Shown here: positions 50,506-60,261 of the stretch, in pieces
Numbering within the stretch: the stretch's first letter is position 1
Layout: every line of letters begins with the position of its first letter
Assembly (NCBI GenBank): GCA_031655335.1
Contig: CP134226.1
Coordinates: forward strand, 1,054,001 to 1,118,000
Direction: 5' to 3'
DNA length: 64,000 bases
From: Thalassospiraceae bacterium LMO-SO8
GTDB lineage: Bacteria > Pseudomonadota > Alphaproteobacteria > Rhodospirillales > Casp-alpha2
Position numbers and translations under genes: made by a program
The notes under the pieces: model-generated
The model's database searches: none
The model's input: only the letters and a program-made list of their open reading frames with translations
Told to the model about the DNA's origin: nothing

Positions 50506-50592
50506 GGGGTGCCGGTGTCAGAACGGGCCTTTGGGGGCGGGATCACGCGGCGGGCCATAAGGATGGGCAAGCCCGCTGCGTTGATGGATGCC

Positions 50593-50620
50593 GGCGCGGC
50601 GGACAGTCGCCCGCCGCGCC
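50593..50620 (-). other. hairpin between TAXI binding protein and TRAP permease genes
   Basis: A perfect 10-bp GC stem (GGCGCGGCGG and its complement) with an 8-base loop, without a T-run. It probably sets the relative expression of the binding protein and the permease, like the hairpin at 40994. Confidence 0.5.
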
Positions 50621-50648
50621 GATGACATCCGCTACCCCCTAAGGGCCG

Positions 50649-51608
50649 CTACTTGACGCCTTTTTCGTCGTAGTACTTCTTGGCGCCGGGATGAACCGGA
50701 AGCGCCGCGCCGAGAAGCGCGTTTTCGAGCTTCACGGAATCCCACACCTTCTTGACCTGAACCAGGTCGCCATGATGTTCCCACAGCGCCTTGGTGATCT
50801 TGTAGATGGTCTCTTCCGGGACATCCTTGTTGGCCACCATGATCGTCACCGCACCCAGGATCGGGGTCGGCTTTTCGATGCTCTTGTAGTGGTCCTTGGT
50901 CATCGTGATTTTGATGTAGCCCGGGTTTTCCGCGAGGATACCGGCCAGAATCTTGTCGTCGACGCCAAGGAAGCGGATGCCCGGCGAGAATTCCAGATCC
51001 AGGAACGACGCCTGCGGCACGCTGGTCACCGCCGTGAAGGCGTCGATGTGGCCGTCCTTCATCAGCGAGACCGAATCGGAATAGCCGACGTGATGGACCG
51101 TGCCGCCGTTCTTCTTCACGTCGTCGACGGTGAAGCCGTATTTGCCGAAGATCAGCTGCGCCGCGGCATAGCCGGACCATTTCAGCTTGCCGGGGCTGAG
51201 GTTCTTATCCTTCAGGTCGGCATAGGACATGATCTTGGAATTGGCCGGAACTGCGGTCTGCACACCGGCGGGATAGAGGGTCGCGATGTGGCGGATGTTC
51301 GGGTTCGCCGACTTGAACACCGGGGCGTTGCCCTTGAAACCGTCGAACGCGGTGTGGCCGTAGGTCCAGCCCAGTTCCGCTTCCTTCTTGTTGACGTCGA
51401 GCACGTTGCTGACGCCGCCGCCAGGGCCGTTGGACACGGACAGGCCGCCGATCTTGCCGAAGATTTCCGCCATCTTGGCGCCCAGCGGATACCAGCTGCC
51501 GCCGGACGGGCCGGAAACGATGCGGACGAATTCATCGGCCTTGGCCGCGACCTGGCCCGCCAGCACCAGCGGCGCCGCGAGCAACATAACCTTCACAAAC
51601 TTCTTCAT
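50649..51608 (-). CDS. TAXI-family TRAP transporter solute-binding protein
   Basis: 319 residues from ATG 51608 (AAAGGA-poor but GGGAGG upstream at about 51616). The signal peptide is cleaved near residue 24. The TAXI family is shown by VRIVSGPSGGSWYPLGAKMAEI at the mature N-terminus and the overall NMT1-like layout. It delivers a small acid to the fused permease. The ligand is unknown; the dehydrogenases downstream suggest a 2-hydroxy acid. Confidence 0.93.
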   Translation of the reverse strand: MKKFVKVMLLAAPLVLAGQVAAKADEFVRIVSGPSGGSWYPLGAKMAEIFGKIGGLSVSNGPGGGVSNVLDVNKKEAELGWTYGHTAFDGFKGNAPVFKSANPNIRHIATLYPAGVQTAVPANSKIMSYADLKDKNLSPGKLKWSGYAAAQLIFGKYGFTVDDVKKNGGTVHHVGYSDSVSLMKDGHIDAFTAVTSVPQASFLDLEFSPGIRFLGVDDKILAGILAENPGYIKITMTKDHYKSIEKPTPILGAVTIMVANKDVPEETIYKITKALWEHHGDLVQVKKVWDSVKLENALLGAALPVHPGAKKYYDEKGVK

Positions 51609-51826
51609 TGGAGACCTCCCAAAAGGATAAAGATGTCTTCGGCCGATGTTTCCTGAGATACCGAGTTCTTTTTTATTCGGCGCACCGGCCAAAGAATGCA
51701 CCGATCGGAATTGTTAGTGCCCCAGCACCCATTCGTCAAATCAAAGGACACCCTTTGATTTTCGCAGTGCAAAACAGGCCTGAAATACGCAGCAATTACA
51801 CCCGCGCCACCATATCGGAGTGACAG

Positions 51827-52783
51827 ATGATGACGACAGATATCCCGCCCCTGCCCACCATCGCCCTGATCGGCGCCGGCACCATCGGCACCGCCTGGGC
51901 CGTGGTGTTCGCGGCCGCCGGGATGCCGGTGCGTTTGTATGACGCCGAGGCTTCGCGCCTGCCCGCCGCCCAGGCCATGGCGCGGGCGCGGCTGAGCGAT
52001 CTGGCCGCCCATGACCTGATCGACGGCGGCGTGGACGACATCATGACCCGCATCACCCCGTCGGCGGACCTGGAAACGGCCCTGGCGGGGGCGGATCACG
52101 TGCAGGAAAACGCGCCCGAGGATCTCGACCTGAAACGCGATCTTCTGGCCCGCGTGGCGGCAATCGCCCCCGCCGGTTGCACCATCGCCAGTTCGACCTC
52201 GTTCATCGAACCCTCGCGCCTGTTCGACCACGTCAAGGGTCGCGAACGCTGCCTGGTGCTGCATCCGGGCAATCCGCCGTTCCTGATCCGCGTGGTCGAG
52301 GTCGTGCCCGCCCCCTTCACGGCGCCGGAGACAGTCGCCCACTGCAACGCCCTGCTGACCCGCGCCGCCATGGCGCCGATCGCCGTGAACAAGGAGGTCG
52401 AGGGATTCGTCTTCAACCGCCTGCAGGGGGCCCTCTTGCGCGAGGCCTATTGCCTGGTTCGTGACGGGGTGACCACGGCCACGGACATCGACCGCATCGT
52501 GCGCGACGGCATGGGCATCCGGCTGGCGGTGACGGGGCCGTTCGAGAACGCCGACCTCAACGCCCAGGGCGGGATCGAAGGCCATGCCAAACGCATGGGC
52601 CCGTCCTATGCGCGCCTGGGCGCGGAGCGGGGCCAGAACGACCCCTGGACCGACGACATGGTCGCCACGGTCGCGGCGGAACGGCGCGCCGCCCTGCCGC
52701 TGGACCAGAAAGACGCCCGTGCCGCTTGGCGCGACCGGGCGGTCATGACCATCCTGCGGGCCCGCAAGGATTTCCTGGGTTAG
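51827..52783 (+). CDS. 3-hydroxyacyl-CoA / L-gulonate-type dehydrogenase (lambda-crystallin branch)
   Basis: 318 residues. N-terminal NAD motif GAGTIG is at about 14-19. The substrate-binding HPGNPP motif near 144 is typical of the lambda-crystallin/L-gulonate/carnitine dehydrogenase branch of the 3-hydroxyacyl-CoA dehydrogenase family. It is divergent from the TAXI gene and convergent with a CoA-transferase; their stop codons overlap by 4 bases. The substrate cannot be fixed. Confidence 0.88.
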   Translation: MMTTDIPPLPTIALIGAGTIGTAWAVVFAAAGMPVRLYDAEASRLPAAQAMARARLSDLAAHDLIDGGVDDIMTRITPSADLETALAGADHVQENAPEDLDLKRDLLARVAAIAPAGCTIASSTSFIEPSRLFDHVKGRERCLVLHPGNPPFLIRVVEVVPAPFTAPETVAHCNALLTRAAMAPIAVNKEVEGFVFNRLQGALLREAYCLVRDGVTTATDIDRIVRDGMGIRLAVTGPFENADLNAQGGIEGHAKRMGPSYARLGAERGQNDPWTDDMVATVAAERRAALPLDQKDARAAWRDRAVMTILRARKDFLG

Positions 52784-54024
52784 GCGTCCCGGGGCGGCAG
52801 GTCCGGCCCGGCGACGGCGCCGGCGCGGGCCAAATCGTCAATTTCCCTGTCCGTCAGACCCAGGCCGGCCAGCACCCGGCGGGTGCTTTCGCCTTCGCCT
52901 TCGGGCTGTGTCAGGGGACGGCGCGTCCAGGCGTCCGAGGTAAACCCCAGGCCCGGCACCTTCACCGGCGCATCAAGCCCCGGCAAGGGCAGGTCGTCGA
53001 GGCAGCCCGACGCCGCCGTCTGCGGATGGCCCAGAATTTCGCCAAGCCCCCGCACCTTGCCCGCGGGCACGGCGGCCTCGGCCAGGACCGTTTCCCATTC
53101 CTGCGCCGGGCGCATGCGGAACACTCGGTCCAAAGCCTCCGCCACCCGTGCCCGGTCCGCCTCGTTCAGAGCGTCCGGCGCCGTGCTGCCGGCAAGTGGC
53201 GCCAGATCGTCCAGGCCAAGGGCGGCCACCATGCGCACGGCCTGGGCCGAGGTATTGGCGGTGACGACCAGATATCCCTCGGCCGTGTCGAAACGCCCGG
53301 CGAAGGGACTGCCGCTGAACGGCGTGTTGCCCATCAGCCCCCGTTCGCGGCCGTCGGTCTGCACGTCGATGGCGAACGACCCCATCATGGCAAGGACCGA
53401 GGACAGCATGGGCACGTAAAGATGCTGACCCTGCCCGGTCTGGCGCAGCTGGTGCAGGGCGCCGGACACGGCCAAGGCAGCCGTCAGTCCCGCGATGTAA
53501 TCGGTGATCGGCAGGCCGACCCGCTGCGGCCCCGACTGTTCCGTGCCGGTCATGCTCATCAGGCCCGACATCCCCTGCACGATGTGGTCGTAGGCGGGCA
53601 CGCCCGCGAGCGGCCCTTCGGGTCCGTAGCCGGTGAGCGAGCAATAGACGATGTCCGGCTTGACCGCCCGGACGTCGTCATAGCCCACGCCCAGGCGGTC
53701 CATGACACCGGGGCGGTAGTTTTCCATGACCACGTCGCAGGTCGCCGCCAGCCTGAGGAACAGGTCGCGCCCGCCGGGCGCCTTGAGGTCCATGAGGATG
53801 CAGGCCTTGCCCGCGTTCTGCGCCGTGAAGGAGCCGCCCATGCCCCGGGCGCGCAGATCGGCCGAACCGCCGTGGCGGCGCACGAAGTCGTCGCCGCCGA
53901 TGCGCTCCACCCGGATCGCGTCCGCCCCCATGAGGCAGAGCTGATAGGTCGCGAAGGGCCCGGCCAGGACGTGGCTGGCGTCCAGCACGCGCACGCCGGA
54001 CAGCGGCAGGGCGCCCTTGGTCAC
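52780..54024 (-). CDS. CaiB/BaiF family (class III) CoA-transferase
   Basis: 414 residues from a GTG start at 54024. No ATG fits, and the GTG overlaps the stop of the metallophosphatase gene (GTGA), so the start is decided by coupling. The family motifs LSGVRVLDASHVLAGP and VVMENYRPG are present. It is a paralogue-like relative of the CoA-transferase at 5646. Confidence 0.9.
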   Translation of the reverse strand: MTKGALPLSGVRVLDASHVLAGPFATYQLCLMGADAIRVERIGGDDFVRRHGGSADLRARGMGGSFTAQNAGKACILMDLKAPGGRDLFLRLAATCDVVMENYRPGVMDRLGVGYDDVRAVKPDIVYCSLTGYGPEGPLAGVPAYDHIVQGMSGLMSMTGTEQSGPQRVGLPITDYIAGLTAALAVSGALHQLRQTGQGQHLYVPMLSSVLAMMGSFAIDVQTDGRERGLMGNTPFSGSPFAGRFDTAEGYLVVTANTSAQAVRMVAALGLDDLAPLAGSTAPDALNEADRARVAEALDRVFRMRPAQEWETVLAEAAVPAGKVRGLGEILGHPQTAASGCLDDLPLPGLDAPVKVPGLGFTSDAWTRRPLTQPEGEGESTRRVLAGLGLTDREIDDLARAGAVAGPDLPPRDA

Positions 54025-55988
54025 TGGCCCGCGATCCAGGCCGCCATCCCGGACGCCTTGGCCAGGGCGTCGGCCCCGCCCGGCTGCAACTGGCCGGTCA
54101 CCAGATCGACGAGCGTGCCCGACCCGGCGGCTGGGCCGCCGGTGACCGTTGCCGCCCCGGCCTTGACCGCCCAGGCGCCGGTGCCCGCCGCCGCCAGGGC
54201 ACCGGTCAGATGGCGCAGGACATGGAAGGCCGGGCGCGGATTGTACAGCCGGTCGACCACGCCTTGCCGCGCGAAATAGCCCCGGTCGACGTCGGAAAAG
54301 GTGTCGCAATAGACATGGGCGTCGGCGTTGGCATGGGCCGCCGCCAGGGCCTCGGCCGCGCGCGCCGCGACCCAGGGCTCGTCAGCCTGTGCCGCGCCCG
54401 GACTGCCGATCGACATGCGGATGTGCAGGGAGACCTTGAGCCCATGGGGCGACGCGGCCGCAACCGCCGCCGCCGCGGCCTCCGCCGGCGGGGTTTCCCC
54501 GGCGACGCGGAACACGATGCCCTTGACCCCCGGGATCGCCGCCGCGCGGGCGATCTGGTCGCCCTCGTCCGGGGTGAAGCCATGGTTGATCATGTGGAAG
54601 TACTTCTCGCCGCCCCGTTCCATCTCGTCCTTGGAACGCAGCTTGGACAGATACAGGTCAATGCCCGCGGCCTGTGCCACCGGCAGGGCGGCGGCGGCGA
54701 CGTCGGGCAGGTCGGCGAGGTTCTGCGCGACCTCCCAGATGTCGATCAGGCCCTTGGCGCCCTTCACGGCGGCCGCCAGTTCCGCATTGGGGGCATCGAA
54801 GGAAAACAGCGTGAACAGGAAGCCCAGGTCCGCAAGCACGTCGAGCCGCGCGCGATGGCCGGGGTCCAACAGGTCGCGGGCCGGAATGCGCAGGCGGCGC
54901 ACGCCCATTTCCATGAGCGCCATCAGGGCATAGTCGTTGCGCGTACGCTTGCGGTCGAATTCGTCGAGCCCGCCCGAGGGGGGAATTTCGATGACCTCCA
55001 GCCAGTTCTGGCGCATGTCGAAGCCGAACCGGGTGACCGGGCTTTGCAGCGGATGCACGGGCGTCACCGTATCGGGAACCGCCGCCACGGGCGCACCCGG
55101 TTCGACCGTGCGGCCGTAGGTGCGCACGATGTCGCACAGGTGGCCGTTCTCGTGCACGTGAACGATGAAATAGCCCAGCTTGTTCCAGTCGTTGCGCCCG
55201 GCCTCGAACTCGGGCGGGGGGGCGGCGCGATACATTTCCGAATAGTCCTGGCGCACGAAGGCCGTCGACGGCAGCAGCCAGCATTGCGTCGCGCCATGCC
55301 GGTGATACCAGAAGTTATGGACGTGGCCCGCGAACAGGGCCTCGACCCGATACTTTTCCATGAGGCCGAGCAGCCACGAGCGGCCCGGCTCGCCGATGTT
55401 GTCGTAATGCTCATCCTCGTCCGGATAGGTTAGATAGGGCGGGTAGTGGATGTTGAGGAACACGCGCTGTCCCGCCGCCTCGGCCGCCGCCAGTTCGCCC
55501 TCGACCCAGGCCTTCTGTTCGGCTTCTGCCGTCAGGCCCGAATTGATGATCTGCGCGTCCAGCAGGATGAAGCGGACCCCGCCGTGGTCAAAGGCCTGAT
55601 GGTTGGGGCCGAAATGTTCTTCCCACAACGCCAGAAATTCGTCGCGCACCATGCCCGCCGGGCACCAGTCCACGGGTTTGTCGCCGACGTCGTGGTTGCC
55701 GGGCACGACGTAGAGCTTGTGGCGCAGGTCCTTGACCTGCTCCTTGAAGCATTGCGCCGCCTGCTCATAAAGGTGCGGAATATGCGGGACGGGGTGCAGC
55801 AGATCGCCCAGGTGGAGCACGAAATCGACCTCGCGCGCGTTCAGGTCGCGCACCACATGGCGCATGCGGGCATTGGCCAGCTTGTTGACCTCGAACGGCG
55901 AATTGCACTCCGTCTCGCCCTGGTTCAGGTGCGTGTCGGTAATGACCGCATAGGTAAAAAGCCGTCGGCCCAGCGTATCCGTGGTCAT
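54021..55988 (-). CDS. calcineurin-like metallophosphatase with extra C-terminal domain
   Basis: 655 residues. The N-terminal about 300 residues carry the five dimetal motifs: DTHL near 18-21, GDLLH near 62, GNHD near 98, HYPPY near 184, and GHVHNF near 220. The remaining about 330 residues look like a TIM-barrel-type domain of unknown function (alternating beta strands, LSKLRSKDEMERGG, HMINHGFTPDEG). There is no signal peptide. It is translationally coupled to the downstream CoA-transferase, an unexpected pairing. The substrate is unknown. Confidence 0.85.
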   Translation of the reverse strand: MTTDTLGRRLFTYAVITDTHLNQGETECNSPFEVNKLANARMRHVVRDLNAREVDFVLHLGDLLHPVPHIPHLYEQAAQCFKEQVKDLRHKLYVVPGNHDVGDKPVDWCPAGMVRDEFLALWEEHFGPNHQAFDHGGVRFILLDAQIINSGLTAEAEQKAWVEGELAAAEAAGQRVFLNIHYPPYLTYPDEDEHYDNIGEPGRSWLLGLMEKYRVEALFAGHVHNFWYHRHGATQCWLLPSTAFVRQDYSEMYRAAPPPEFEAGRNDWNKLGYFIVHVHENGHLCDIVRTYGRTVEPGAPVAAVPDTVTPVHPLQSPVTRFGFDMRQNWLEVIEIPPSGGLDEFDRKRTRNDYALMALMEMGVRRLRIPARDLLDPGHRARLDVLADLGFLFTLFSFDAPNAELAAAVKGAKGLIDIWEVAQNLADLPDVAAAALPVAQAAGIDLYLSKLRSKDEMERGGEKYFHMINHGFTPDEGDQIARAAAIPGVKGIVFRVAGETPPAEAAAAAVAAASPHGLKVSLHIRMSIGSPGAAQADEPWVAARAAEALAAAHANADAHVYCDTFSDVDRGYFARQGVVDRLYNPRPAFHVLRHLTGALAAAGTGAWAVKAGAATVTGGPAAGSGTLVDLVTGQLQPGGADALAKASGMAAWIAGQ

Positions 55989-56104
55989 GCTCGTCTGATC
56001 TCCTGTCGTTCCCCCATATTCGGGTCTTCTTAACGATCATGGCAACGGGAATGCTTCCGTCCCAGGGCCAATTGCCGAGGACGAATTGTCCTCCGCCCCC
56101 GGAA

Positions 56105-56554
56105 TCAGCGCCGCTTGGCGGCCTGGACCATGACCTCCAGGCGGTCGAGAAAGCGCGAGCGGTCGGCCTTGGCGAAGGGACGGGGGCCGCCGGTGACCTG
56201 CCCCGTTTCGCGCAGGGTCTGCATCAGTTCGCGGTTGGCCAACGCCATGCCGATGCCGTCGGGGGTGAATTCACCGCCCGTGGGCTTGATCGCCTGAGCC
56301 CCCTTTTCCAGGCAGCGCGCGGCCAAGGGGATGTCGTTGGTGACACAGATGTCGTGGGCGGCGATATGTTCGGCAATCCAATCGTCAGCGGCGTCGGCGC
56401 CCTGGGTGACGATGACGACCTCGACCATCGGGTCGCGCAGCGGGCGGATGCCGCCGTCGGACACCATGCGGGTCTTCAGGCCGTGGCGGGCCGCCACGCG
56501 CAGGACCTCGTCCTTCACCGGACAGGCGTCCGCGTCCACATAGATTTCCACCAT
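56105..56554 (-). CDS. YaiI/YqxD family protein (DUF188, NYN-like)
   Basis: 149 residues from ATG 56554, with AAGGA 8 bases upstream; ATG 56584 is also in frame. The motif YVDADACPVKDE at the start and the VTNDIPLAA segment define the UPF0178/DUF188 family, related to PIN-like nucleases. Conserved and widespread, but biochemically poorly described. Confidence 0.9.
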   Translation of the reverse strand: MVEIYVDADACPVKDEVLRVAARHGLKTRMVSDGGIRPLRDPMVEVVIVTQGADAADDWIAEHIAAHDICVTNDIPLAARCLEKGAQAIKPTGGEFTPDGIGMALANRELMQTLRETGQVTGGPRPFAKADRSRFLDRLEVMVQAAKRR

Positions 56555-56654
56555 GGCCCCGATCCTTGACGTTTCTTCGGCCATCCTAGGCCCTGAAACC
56601 GGAACTGCAATCCTGCCTTCGGTTTGCCATATCTAATCTGCTAATCTGGCGCCC

Positions 56655-57677
56655 ATGATGGACGGGATACTATTTCGAATTGGGTTTTCGGCGGCGCTGG
56701 CGGCGGGGTTGACGCTCGCCGTGCCCCATGCCGTCCGCGCGGCGGACGACGACGAGCGCCCCGGCACCTTCGTGCTACAGGTGGAAAACGACCTGTTCGG
56801 CGGCGGCACGGACCAGTACTACACCCAGGGCGTGCAGGTGACCTTCGTGCCCAAGGACAAGTGGGAACCGGAATGGTTCAAGCACCTTATGGACATAATC
56901 CCGGGGGTCAACCTGGACGGCGATTCGACCTATGTGGTCGCCCTGGGCCAGCAGATGTTCACGCCCGCGGACACCACCCGCCCGGACCCGGACCCCACGG
57001 ACCGGCCCTATGCGGGCTGGCTGTTCGGCTCTGTCGGCGCGATTGTGCAAAGGCCCGAATCCGATTTGTTGCAGAACGTGTCGCTCGACATTGGCATCGT
57101 CGGCCCGGCGTCCTTGGGCGGCTATGCCCAGCGGCGCTGGCACTCGCTGATCGGTGTCGGCCTGCCGCGCGGCTGGGGCAAGCAGCTGCATAACGAGCCG
57201 GGCATCCTGCTCAGCTATCAGGCGCGCCTGCGTCAGGAAATCCTGAGCCCGCGGCATTTCCTGGAACTGGACGTCACACCCACGGCCGGGGTGGCGCTCG
57301 GCAACGTGCTGACCCAGGGGTCGGTGGGCGCCGCGGTCCGCCTGGGCAAGAACCTGCATCTGACCTACGGCCCGCCGTTCATCCGCCCGTCCCTGCCCGC
57401 CGCCGCCATTGTGCGCGCCAAGGGGCAGTTCGGCTGGAACCTGTTCGCCGGCGTCGAAGGCCGCGCCGTGGCGCGCAACATCTTCCTCGACGGCAACACC
57501 TACGGCAACAGCCGCAGCGTGGACAAGAACAACCTGGTGCTGGATTTCCAGGGTGGCATCGAATTCACCCTGGGTTATGCCCGCCTATCGTTCACGCAGA
57601 TTTATCGGACCCGCGAGTTCGAGGGCCAACGGGTGCCCAGCCAGTTCGGCTCCATCTCCCTGTCGGCGATTTTCTGA
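56655..57677 (+). CDS. LpxR-family outer-membrane lipid A deacylase
   Basis: 340 residues with a signal peptide (to about 29) and a pattern of alternating beta strands ending in a terminal Phe, typical of outer-membrane barrels. ENDLFGGGTDQYYTQG near residues 45-60 matches the LpxR/DUF2219 start, where Asn, Asp and Thr form part of the active site. LpxR removes the 3'-acyloxyacyl group from lipid A. It is monocistronic by position. Confidence 0.85.
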   Translation: MMDGILFRIGFSAALAAGLTLAVPHAVRAADDDERPGTFVLQVENDLFGGGTDQYYTQGVQVTFVPKDKWEPEWFKHLMDIIPGVNLDGDSTYVVALGQQMFTPADTTRPDPDPTDRPYAGWLFGSVGAIVQRPESDLLQNVSLDIGIVGPASLGGYAQRRWHSLIGVGLPRGWGKQLHNEPGILLSYQARLRQEILSPRHFLELDVTPTAGVALGNVLTQGSVGAAVRLGKNLHLTYGPPFIRPSLPAAAIVRAKGQFGWNLFAGVEGRAVARNIFLDGNTYGNSRSVDKNNLVLDFQGGIEFTLGYARLSFTQIYRTREFEGQRVPSQFGSISLSAIF

Positions 57678-57764
57678 CCGCCTGCGCGAAAATGAAAAAC
57701 CTCGCCCGGCGCGTTCCCAAGTCCGGCGGTTTCTGACAGGATCGCTCCTTAACCGGGGGATCCC

Positions 57765-59183
<1,419 letters not shown>

Positions 59184-59192
59184 GTTCGGGCG

Positions 59193-60101
59193 TTACGCCC
59201 CGCTCCAGCGCCGGGCACTGCGCCGCACCTGATCGACGAAACCGGCCGCGACGACAGAGAGACCCGTGCTCGGGCAGGTCAGGTTCAAGGGTGCCGTCAG
59301 GCCCGACCCAGGCGTCAGGGGCCGGAACCGGACCCCCTCCAGATGCAGCTTGTCAAGCGAGGCCGGCACCACGGAAATGCCGACCCCCGCCGCGACCAGG
59401 TTCAGGGTGGACACGATGCGGGGTGCTTCCTGCTCGACCCGGGGGCTGAACCCGGCGGCGTGGCAGGCGGCGATGATGGTGTCGTAGAGCCCGGGGCCGG
59501 ACCGGCGGCGGTAGAGGATCATCGGCGCATCCTCCAGCGCGGTCAGGGGCAGCGCGTCGGCGTCCCGGGCCAGGGGATGGTCGGCGGGTATGGCGACGAC
59601 CATGTCCTCGTCCAGCAGGCGGTGGACGGTCAGCCCGCGCACGAGGCTGACGGGCGAGCGGATGAAGGCGACGTCCATCTGCTCCGCATGGATGGCGGCG
59701 ACCAGTTCGCCGGTGTTGGATTCCTCCAGTTCCAGAGAGACGCGGCCATGGTCCTCGCCGAACGCGCGGATGACGTCCAGCACGAAGGGATGGAACGAGG
59801 CGGAACTGGTGAAGCCGATGGCAAGCGATCCCTCCTCGCCGCGCCCGCGGCGCTTGACCCGCTGCACGGTCCGCTCGACCCGCTCCAGGATTTCCCGCGC
59901 GTCGGCGAGGAGGGCCCGCCCGGCCTCGGTCATTTCCACGCCGCGCGGCTTGCGGCGCAGAAGCTGAGTGTCCAGTTCCCGTTCCAGGGCCTGAATCTGC
60001 TGGCTGAGCGGCGGCTGTTGAATGCCGAGCCGTTCGGCGGCGCGGGTGACGTTGCCTTCCTCGGCGACGGCGACGAAATAGCGGAGGTGGCGGAGATCCA
60101 T
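59193..60101 (-). CDS. LysR-family transcriptional regulator
   Basis: 302 residues. The helix-turn-helix is in the first 60 residues (VTRAAERLGIQQPPLSQQIQALE), followed by a type-2 periplasmic-binding-like effector domain. It resembles the CatR/BenM/CbbR branch. It is divergent from aconitase at 60262 across an AT-rich gap holding a dyad, and is convergent with sdaA, 9 bp away. Confidence 0.92.
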   Translation of the reverse strand: MDLRHLRYFVAVAEEGNVTRAAERLGIQQPPLSQQIQALERELDTQLLRRKPRGVEMTEAGRALLADAREILERVERTVQRVKRRGRGEEGSLAIGFTSSASFHPFVLDVIRAFGEDHGRVSLELEESNTGELVAAIHAEQMDVAFIRSPVSLVRGLTVHRLLDEDMVVAIPADHPLARDADALPLTALEDAPMILYRRRSGPGLYDTIIAACHAAGFSPRVEQEAPRIVSTLNLVAAGVGISVVPASLDKLHLEGVRFRPLTPGSGLTAPLNLTCPSTGLSVVAAGFVDQVRRSARRWSGA

Positions 60102-60115
60102 CTTATATTTAAATC

Positions 60116-60139
60116 ATATGAATAATGCCTATTCCATAT
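60116..60139. promoter_or_regulatory. candidate LysR operator dyad
   Basis: An imperfect inverted repeat (ATATGAATA and TATTCCATAT, one inserted base, 5-base spacer) lies 15 bp from the lysR start in an AT-rich stretch between the divergent genes. Position and symmetry fit a LysR binding site. Confidence 0.4.
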
Positions 60140-60261
60140 ATTAGACATACATAACGGCCTTGGCTACCGTCCTTCCGACGCCGCCCCGCCCTCGCCGGCC
60201 CGGCGTATCCCTGATCCCCGACCCCGCCCCGCCGCGGGCCTGCGCCAAGGAGACCGCCGCC

